Assembly: GCA_012841735.1 (NCBI GenBank)
Contig: DUUE01000454.1
Span: 1 to 7,301 of the forward strand
Direction of reading: 5' to 3'
DNA from: Bacillota bacterium
GTDB lineage: Bacteria > Bacillota > Dethiobacteria > Dethiobacterales > Dethiobacteraceae
DNA length: 7,301 nucleotides
Positions 1-4,064 of this stretch are shown in pieces (position 1 is the stretch's first letter; each line of letters opens with the position of its first letter). The notes under the pieces were generated by a model that saw nothing but the letters and a program-made list of their open reading frames with translations, did not search any database and was not told the DNA's origin. The position numbers and the translations under genes are program-made.

Positions 1-320
1 GCCGCTCCGCTTTTATTGCCGGGTCCATGGGATTGCTGTTGACGGATATTTTCTCCCGCGTGGAAGTGGCGCTGCGCGGCGGATCGGGCAGAATGGTGAT
101 CGGCGGGGCCGGTGTTTTTGACGGCATTGTCATCGGCGGTCTGCTGGCCCTGTTTTTGGCGGAACTCTTCGGCGAAACCAGGGAACGCCTGCAGGGCGGC
201 CCGTCAACACGGCGGCCGCGGGACCTGGTGGAAGGGCTGGCCGATGCGGAATTCGGCGCCGATCTGGAAGATGAGGAGCCGCAGAAACAGGGCGAAAAGG
301 AGGAAAAACAGCATGATTAA
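1..320 (+). CDS. DUF1614-like membrane protein, C-terminal part (5' truncated)
   Basis: The reading frame is already open at the left edge (first full codon at base 3), so only the last 105 residues are visible; the Met codon at 27 is probably internal. The first ~55 visible residues are hydrophobic and glycine-rich, with an FIAGSMG stretch and then VIGGAGVFDGIVIGGLLAL (bases ~102-158). An 'IGGAGTFDGI' block followed by a last membrane helix is what I recall as the C-terminal signature of DUF1614 membrane proteins; I rely on memory for this. After the helix comes a charged, probably cytoplasmic tail of about 45 residues ending in a Glu/Lys/Gln-rich run. No biochemical role is known for the family. 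The stop codon (TAA 318-320) overlaps the ATG of the next gene by 8 bases (ATGATTAA), so translation of the two is probably coupled, and the downstream gene's AAGGAGG lies inside this coding end. Confidence 0.68.
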   Translation, partial: RSAFIAGSMGLLLTDIFSRVEVALRGGSGRMVIGGAGVFDGIVIGGLLALFLAELFGETRERLQGGPSTRRPRDLVEGLADAEFGADLEDEEPQKQGEKEEKQHD

Positions 321-1512
321 CAGGTTGTTTGTCCTGCGACTGTGCCTGGCACTGCTGCTTGTCGGCGGTCTGATTCTGACGGCGGCAGTCAAAAATAATG
401 CGGAAGCCGTCTTTGAAGACTTTGTAGACGGTTTGTCCGGTGAAGTTTATACCATGGTAGATGCGGACGGCAGGGTGATTATGCGCACTGCACGGCGGAT
501 TTTTGAGGGCGATGAGTATATCGACCGGAACAACAATTATTACCGTGTAAGGTCGGTAAACGGCACTACCGCCGAGGCTGAACTGATTAAAAAAATTACC
601 CTGGCCGAGCCGCAGCCGGAAAGTCTCCCGGCCCGGCTGGAGCGCCTGCTGCAGCAGTCGCTGCCTGTGCAGCAGCGGAAAGAGGCAAAAAGCAAAAAAG
701 TTGCCATTTACAATTCACACGGCGCCGAATCCTATCTTAAAGGCGACGGCACGGAAAGCAAAGACCCCGGCGGCGGCATTATTGATGTGGCCGCTGAGCT
801 GCAGAAAGCACTGGAGGCAAAAGGGATCAAAGTCATCCGTTCCAGGGAGCCCCATACTCCCCATGATGCAGGTGCTTACCAGCGTTCACGCCGGACGGTG
901 GAGGAAGCACTGAAGGAAAACCCGGATGCTCTCATTGACGTGCACCGTGATGCGGTGCCGGAAGAGGAATACCTGGAAGAGGTGAAGGGAAAGGAACGCG
1001 TCCAGATCCAGCTGGTGGTGGGCAGGCAGAACCAGAATATGGCCAACAACCGCCAGTTTGCCGAGGGGCTGAAAAAGAAAGCCGATGAAAAATATCCCGG
1101 CCTGGTAAAAGGGATTTTCATGGCCCGCGGCAACTACAACCAGGACATGTCTCCCCGTGCTGTCCTCATTGAAGTCGGTTCCCACACCAATGAAAAAGGC
1201 CAGGCGGAAGAATCCGTGAACTTTTTCTCCGAAGTGGTAAACGACTACCTCTATGGCACGGCGGAGGGAGAACAGGCTGCCAGCCCCGCTCCCACCACTT
1301 CCAGGGGGCCCGGCGGCACGGCGCTGCGTGCCGTGATGTGGATTGTCCTGGGTCTGGTGGCGGCAGTCGGCATTTACCTCCTGATCAGTACCGGCGGCTG
1401 GGAACAGCTGAAAGGCAGGGTAAAGTCTTTCCGCCGCAGGGAACTGTCTGACCTCTTCGGCGGCCGCGGCAAAGAGGACGGGGAAGACGGCGGAGGGGAT
1501 GAGGGGAGCTGA
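313..1512 (+). CDS. SpoIIP-family sporulation cell-wall hydrolase with N- and C-terminal membrane segments
   Basis: This 399-residue protein belongs to the stage II sporulation protein P family, zinc peptidoglycan amidase/endopeptidases that work with SpoIID and SpoIIM in septal wall thinning and engulfment. The start at 313 is set by a perfect AAGGAGG (298-304) eight bases upstream. Residues 1-30 form a signal or anchor helix. Residues ~40-95 form a small domain. The catalytic domain spans ~128-315, with YNSHGAESY (His136, Glu139), DVHRD (His211) and IEVGSHTN (Glu287, His291), matching the zinc/catalytic His and Glu positions of amidase_3-like enzymes. A Pro/Ser/Thr-rich linker (~320-336) leads to a second membrane helix (~338-359), a basic stop-transfer patch and an acidic Gly/Asp/Glu tail. 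Classical SpoIIP has only the N-terminal anchor and is often encoded next to gpr; this copy lies beside a YIEGIA gene, so it may be a paralogue rather than the canonical spoIIP. I therefore give no symbol. Confidence 0.85.
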   Translation: MINRLFVLRLCLALLLVGGLILTAAVKNNAEAVFEDFVDGLSGEVYTMVDADGRVIMRTARRIFEGDEYIDRNNNYYRVRSVNGTTAEAELIKKITLAEPQPESLPARLERLLQQSLPVQQRKEAKSKKVAIYNSHGAESYLKGDGTESKDPGGGIIDVAAELQKALEAKGIKVIRSREPHTPHDAGAYQRSRRTVEEALKENPDALIDVHRDAVPEEEYLEEVKGKERVQIQLVVGRQNQNMANNRQFAEGLKKKADEKYPGLVKGIFMARGNYNQDMSPRAVLIEVGSHTNEKGQAEESVNFFSEVVNDYLYGTAEGEQAASPAPTTSRGPGGTALRAVMWIVLGLVAAVGIYLLISTGGWEQLKGRVKSFRRRELSDLFGGRGKEDGEDGGGDEGS

Positions 1513-2410
1513 TGCCGGCTTGAACAGGGATATTGCCACCATTCTCACCGGTGTTGTCCTGGGAACACTGGCCCGCTACTGGATGCTGCGCCGTGATTTC
1601 CGCCAGTATCCTTCCTATCCCCATGCCGTTGTGACACACCTGGCACTTGGTTTTGTGGCGGCCACCCTGGGAGCGGTGGCCGTCCCTGCCATTGCCGCCA
1701 AAGAATATACGGCCGTTACTTTCCTGGCCCTGGCGGCCACCCAGTTCAGAGACGTGCGGAATATGGAGCGGGAAATGCTTGTTGCCATTGACCAGTCGTC
1801 ACTGGTGTCCCGGGGTCCCGATTTCATTGAAGGGATCGCCCGCACTTTTGAAGCACGCAACTACCTGGTGGTCTTTGTGTCCCTTGCCGCTTCCCTCGCC
1901 ACTTATGTGCTGTCGTCGCTTGCTGGCATTGCGGCCGGTTTGCTGGTCATGCTGCTTGTCCGCCGCTTTATGCGCGGCAAGCTGATTGGCGATATTGCCA
2001 AAGTCCGGCCGGCCGAACTGCATTTTGAAGGCGCCAACCTTTTTGTGGAAGACATCCATATTATGAACCTGGGACTGAAGGATGTCCGGCGGGTTTATGA
2101 AGAAAGGGGACGGGCCGTCATCCTGGAGCCGCTGGACGACAATGGCCGGGAAATTTTGGCCAATGTGGGACAGCGGCAGGCTATTGCCCATGATGTGGCC
2201 GCCCTGCTCGGCATTCACCGGGATGTGGATACGGCCGAATTTACCCCTCTTTTGCGGCGCAAGGCGGAAACGGGCAGGGTGGGGATGGTAATTGTCCCCA
2301 TCGAACCGGATATGGAATGCCTGGTGGCGGCAGTGAAAAATGTGCCCGTGCTGGAAAGCGCCTTTGTCCGTCCCCTGGATGCCAGGGCCGGCCGCTGTGC
2401 GGCAGATTAG
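1499..2410 (+). CDS. YIEGIA family membrane protein
   Basis: The predicted protein (303 residues from ATG 1499) carries FIEGIA at residues 109-114, the family's name motif with Phe for Tyr, in the context RGPDFIEGIARTFEARNY. The N-terminal half is hydrophobic: helices at ~11-28, 43-65, 70-82 and 121-155, with RDFRQYPSYPH after the first, typical of the family. The C-terminal half (~160-303) is soluble and probably cytoplasmic. The family is found in spore-formers and its function is unknown. The start is uncertain: ATG 1499 overlaps the upstream gene by 14 bases with GGAGG only two bases away, too close to be ideal. The in-frame TTG at 1520 (protein starting MNRDIATILTG) has GAGGGGAG at 1501-1508, eleven bases upstream, and gives a more family-like N-terminus. 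I give the outer start. The next gene follows nine bases after the stop, and in other genomes YIEGIA genes are paired with it. Confidence 0.85.
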   Translation: MRGADAGLNRDIATILTGVVLGTLARYWMLRRDFRQYPSYPHAVVTHLALGFVAATLGAVAVPAIAAKEYTAVTFLALAATQFRDVRNMEREMLVAIDQSSLVSRGPDFIEGIARTFEARNYLVVFVSLAASLATYVLSSLAGIAAGLLVMLLVRRFMRGKLIGDIAKVRPAELHFEGANLFVEDIHIMNLGLKDVRRVYEERGRAVILEPLDDNGREILANVGQRQAIAHDVAALLGIHRDVDTAEFTPLLRRKAETGRVGMVIVPIEPDMECLVAAVKNVPVLESAFVRPLDARAGRCAAD

Positions 2411-2419
2411 GAGGCAGCC

Positions 2420-2611
2420 ATGGAAGTTACCATTGCCAAGATGATCCTTGCCGCCGTCACCACAGCCAAAGACAGGCGCATTGAAGGATGTCCCGTTTTT
2501 TACGCCGCGGACGAAGCGGAGGCGGCTGAAATGTGTGTGGTGCTGTCCCGCGTCCTGGAAGGGGTGGCCCATGAGATGGGCAACGGTGTCAGTATAATAG
2601 TAAAACATTAA
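2420..2611 (+). CDS. Small YIEGIA partner protein (capping complex subunit for YIEGIA)
   Basis: This is a 63-residue soluble protein with no membrane segment. A strong AGGAGG (2409-2414), partly inside the upstream stop codon, lies five bases before ATG 2420. The middle reads GCPVFYAADEAEAAEMC and the end GNGVSIIVKH; a conserved VKH terminus and a FYA(E/A)DE segment are what I recall of the small proteins annotated as 'capping complex subunit for YIEGIA'. The tight spacing after the YIEGIA gene suggests the two products are made together and probably form a complex. No enzymatic motif is visible, and the biochemical meaning of 'capping' is not established here. The identification rests on family memory plus the neighbour, not on a search. 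Confidence 0.8.
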   Translation: MEVTIAKMILAAVTTAKDRRIEGCPVFYAADEAEAAEMCVVLSRVLEGVAHEMGNGVSIIVKH

Positions 2612-2633
2612 TCTGGCAGTCGGAGGAAAAAGC

Positions 2634-3098
2634 ATGGGAGGAAAAAAAATTGTATACCACTGCTACGGCGGGGCACATTCTTCCGTAACGGCGGCGGCCA
2701 TTCACCTGGGTGTGCTGGATCCCGAAAAAGTCCCGGGAAAGGAAGAATTGCTCGCCCTGGCACTTTTTGACCGGCAGACGCAGGACGGCCACGGCCGGCT
2801 GTACTTTTTCGGTTTTGACGAATGGGGCAATCAGGTTTATTCAGTGGGTTGCAGAAATATGGGGCCGGTGCTGGAAAGAGTGTTGCAGGAAACAGCGGCC
2901 CTGCTGGGCTTTGGCGGAGAACTGCTGTTTGTCGACACACTGCACTGTGTGTCCGTAAAAATGCGTATCGGCGGCTACATCTCCCGGCGCCTGGGGCTCA
3001 TCGCCTGCGGGCGGCCGCTGGTGGTGCAGGGAACACGGGAAACATACCCGCGGCTGGTGCAACTGGTACGGCGGGTAAAGGCACAGCTTGCCCCATGA
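2634..3098 (+). CDS. DUF3189 family protein (first copy, intact motif)
   Basis: This is a 154-residue soluble protein. GGAGG (2622-2626) lies seven bases before ATG 2634, 22 bases after the previous stop. It opens with KIVYHCYGGAHSSVTAAAIHLG: the block HCYGGAHSS (His9, Cys10, Gly12, Gly13, His15, Ser16, Ser17) after a short beta strand is the hallmark of DUF3189 and resembles a P-loop or a Cys/His active-site loop, though no activity is known. Later landmarks are KEELLALALFD (~36-46), GRLYFFGFDEWGNQVYSVG (~54-72) and a C-terminal half ending in a basic helix. It shares the operon with sporulation-type genes, and DUF3189 genes are common in spore-forming Clostridia. The second DUF3189-like gene starts inside its stop codon. 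Confidence 0.85.
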   Translation: MGGKKIVYHCYGGAHSSVTAAAIHLGVLDPEKVPGKEELLALALFDRQTQDGHGRLYFFGFDEWGNQVYSVGCRNMGPVLERVLQETAALLGFGGELLFVDTLHCVSVKMRIGGYISRRLGLIACGRPLVVQGTRETYPRLVQLVRRVKAQLAP

Positions 3099-3541
3099 AT
3101 TACCTGTACCTGGGGCTTGACGACCTGTACCTGCCGGCTGCCGCCGCCGCCATCCACCTGCAGCACAAATTCCCCACGGAAGAGGAACTGCTGCAGCTGC
3201 CGTATTTCAGCCCCGCCCGCCCGGCGGATGAAGGCAGGCTGCTACTGGCCGGCCGGGATGCAGAGGGCCGCAAGGTATACCTGGCATTTGTCAGCGGGCA
3301 CCCCGATATTTTTGTCCGCGGCCTGCAAAGTTTGCTGGGGATTTTTAAGCTCCCCCGGGAAGCCATGCAGGTGATTCCCGTGCTGCCCCAAAATCCCCGT
3401 GTGGGGTCGCTCTGCCGCCTGCTTGTGCGCATGGGCCTGCCCGCCGCCGCCAACTCCCTGGGCCTGCGCCTTGTCCACAACCGTAAAAATGACCTGCTGC
3501 ACATAGCCGACTGTCGGGATAAAACCGCCGGGAAGCATTAG
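3095..3541 (+). CDS. DUF3189-like protein (second copy, diverged, motif lost)
   Basis: This is a 148-residue protein whose ATG at 3095 overlaps the previous gene's stop (ATGA). No good Shine-Dalgarno sequence is present (weak AAAGG, 13 bases upstream), so it is probably translated by coupling. By eye it aligns over its whole length with its neighbour: a leading strand (YLYLGLDD for IVYHCYGG), the shared AAAIHL, EEELLQLPYF for KEELLALALF, EGRLLLAGRDAEGRKVYLA for HGRLYFFGFDEWGNQVYSV, and RVGSLCRLLVRMGLPAAANS for RIGGYISRRLGLIACGRP. The Cys/His loop is replaced by LGLDDLYLP, so any catalytic or ligand role of those residues is gone. The frame is open and codon use matches its neighbours, which argues for a working diverged paralogue, perhaps a partner subunit of the first copy, rather than a pseudogene. 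It is the last gene of the operon. Confidence 0.75.
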   Translation: MNYLYLGLDDLYLPAAAAAIHLQHKFPTEEELLQLPYFSPARPADEGRLLLAGRDAEGRKVYLAFVSGHPDIFVRGLQSLLGIFKLPREAMQVIPVLPQNPRVGSLCRLLVRMGLPAAANSLGLRLVHNRKNDLLHIADCRDKTAGKH

Positions 3542-3552
3542 TATGCTCCCGG
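3528..3552 (+). other. Bulged hairpin over the stop codon of the second DUF3189-like gene
   Basis: CCGGGA(A)GCAT at 3528-3538 pairs with ATGCTCCCGG at 3543-3552: ten base pairs with one bulged A (3534) and a four-base loop containing most of the TAG stop codon. No T tract follows, so it is not an intrinsic terminator by itself. It lies about 30 bases before the true terminator and could protect the 3' end of the mRNA or be incidental. Confidence 0.4.
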
Positions 3553-3580
3553 CCGGGAAAATTTAAGAAATTCCACCCTG

Positions 3581-3603
3581 ACCCCTCTGACGAGGGGTTT
3601 TTT
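3581..3603 (+). terminator. Rho-independent terminator of the spore-type operon
   Basis: A seven-pair stem (ACCCCTC 3581-3587 with GAGGGGT 3592-3598) has a four-base TGAC loop and runs into six Ts (3598-3603). It sits 40 bases after the last stop codon of the operon and just before the metal-resistance promoter, so it separates the two transcription units. Confidence 0.9.
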
Positions 3604-3614
3604 GCCGGCCAATA

Positions 3615-3643
3615 TTGACACTTTGCTTCCGGAAGCATATAAT
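3615..3643 (+). promoter_or_regulatory. Consensus sigma-A promoter of the arsR-family/P-type ATPase operon
   Basis: TTGACA (3615-3620) and TATAAT (3638-3643) are both perfect consensus boxes with the ideal 17-base spacing; transcription should start near 3650. An unregulated promoter this strong would be very active, which fits tight control by the repressor encoded just downstream. The spacer holds a perfect palindrome and the start site lies in a second dyad, listed separately. Confidence 0.9.
3624..3637. promoter_or_regulatory. Perfect 14-bp palindrome in the -35/-10 spacer
   Basis: TGCTTCCGGAAGCA is an uninterrupted, perfectly self-complementary 14-mer filling most of the 17-base spacer and abutting the -10 box. 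A dimeric regulator bound here would contact the same DNA face as RNA polymerase. It is more GC-rich than usual ArsR/SmtB operators, so it may be a site for a second regulator. Its role is inference. Confidence 0.5.
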
Positions 3644-3644
3644 A

Positions 3645-3670
3645 TAAACGATTAAGCAAACGTTTAATTG
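3645..3670. promoter_or_regulatory. Candidate ArsR-family operator over the transcription start
   Basis: Two nested dyads overlap here: TAAACG (3645-3650) with CGTTTA (3661-3666), and CGATTAA (3649-3655) with TTAATTG (3664-3670), six of seven positions symmetric. The AT-rich imperfect inverted repeat just after the -10 box, at the start site and before the repressor's ribosome binding site, is where ArsR/SmtB repressors usually bind to autoregulate. The exact half-sites cannot be fixed from sequence alone. Confidence 0.55.
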
Positions 3671-3684
3671 TGGTGGTGAAACTG

Positions 3685-4050
3685 ATGAGTGAAGAAAAAG
3701 ACGTCTGCCAGGAATATTCAGTAAACCCGGAGGCGGTGGCGGCGGCCAAGAGCAATTTGCCCAATGCAGCCACCCTGGAGGCGCTGTCCCGCATGTTTGC
3801 CGCTTTCGGCGACGCCAGCCGCCTGCGCATTCTGCTTTCTGTCAGTGACAGGGAACTTTGTGTCTGCGAGCTGGGTGAGGTGCTGGGCATGAGCACTCCT
3901 GCCGTTTCCCACCACTTGCGCCGGCTGAAAGACCTGGGCCTTGTCCGGACCAGACGGGAGGGAAAGCTGGTCTATTATTCCCTTGACGACGAGCATGTAC
4001 GGGAAATACTGGCCATGGGACGGGAGCATCTTGCCCACAGGGAGATTTAA
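3685..4050 (+). CDS. ArsR/SmtB-family metal-sensing repressor, CadC/CzrA-like
   Basis: This is a 121-residue winged-helix repressor expected to leave its operator when Zn, Cd or Pb binds. I chose ATG 3685 because GGTGGTGA lies five bases upstream and the candidate operator ends at 3670; an in-frame GTG at 3670 has no ribosome binding site. The FGDASRLRILL helix (~41-51), recognition helix MSTPAVSHHLRRLKDLGLV (~69-87) and wing RTRREGKLVYYSL (~88-100) are typical. ELCVCEL supplies Cys59 and Cys61 and the N-terminus Cys8, matching three of the four alpha3N cysteines of S. aureus CadC (Cys7, 58, 60); the Cys11 equivalent is missing. The alpha5 site appears complete: Asp102, His104, His115, His118, in the CzrA arrangement. 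The ATPase gene follows 14 bases downstream and is the obvious target. 'cadC-like' is fair, but the metal it senses is not proven. Confidence 0.92.
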   Translation: MSEEKDVCQEYSVNPEAVAAAKSNLPNAATLEALSRMFAAFGDASRLRILLSVSDRELCVCELGEVLGMSTPAVSHHLRRLKDLGLVRTRREGKLVYYSLDDEHVREILAMGREHLAHREI

Positions 4051-4064
4051 CAAAGGGGAAAACA

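Noticed and set aside
112..312. Upstream extension of the SpoIIP-like gene to an ATG at 112
   Set aside because: It would overlap the DUF1614-like gene by about 200 bases and give a Trp/Arg/Cys-rich leader. ATG 313 has a perfect AAGGAGG and starts a proper membrane helix.
2593..2598. TATAAT hexamer at the end of the small YIEGIA partner gene
   Set aside because: No acceptable -35 box lies 16-18 bases upstream and the match sits inside coding sequence, so I do not call an internal promoter for the DUF3189 genes.
1799..2635. Open frame of about 278 codons on the - strand
   Set aside because: It is antisense to the YIEGIA gene and its small partner. Its product is His/Gly/Gln-rich and low in recognisable structure, as expected of a shadow frame.
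2822..3094. Upstream extension of the second DUF3189-like gene to 2822
   Set aside because: The extension is a shadow of the first DUF3189 gene. ATG 3095 gives a length and N-terminus matching the paralogue.
3548..3557. CCCGGCCGGG palindrome after the second DUF3189-like gene
   Set aside because: It is short and GC-only in a GC-rich genome, and it competes with the more convincing bulged hairpin; no function is suggested by its position.
3670..3684. GTG start at 3670 for the ArsR-family gene
   Set aside because: It has no ribosome binding site and lies at the edge of the candidate operator; ATG 3685 has GGTGGTGA at good spacing.
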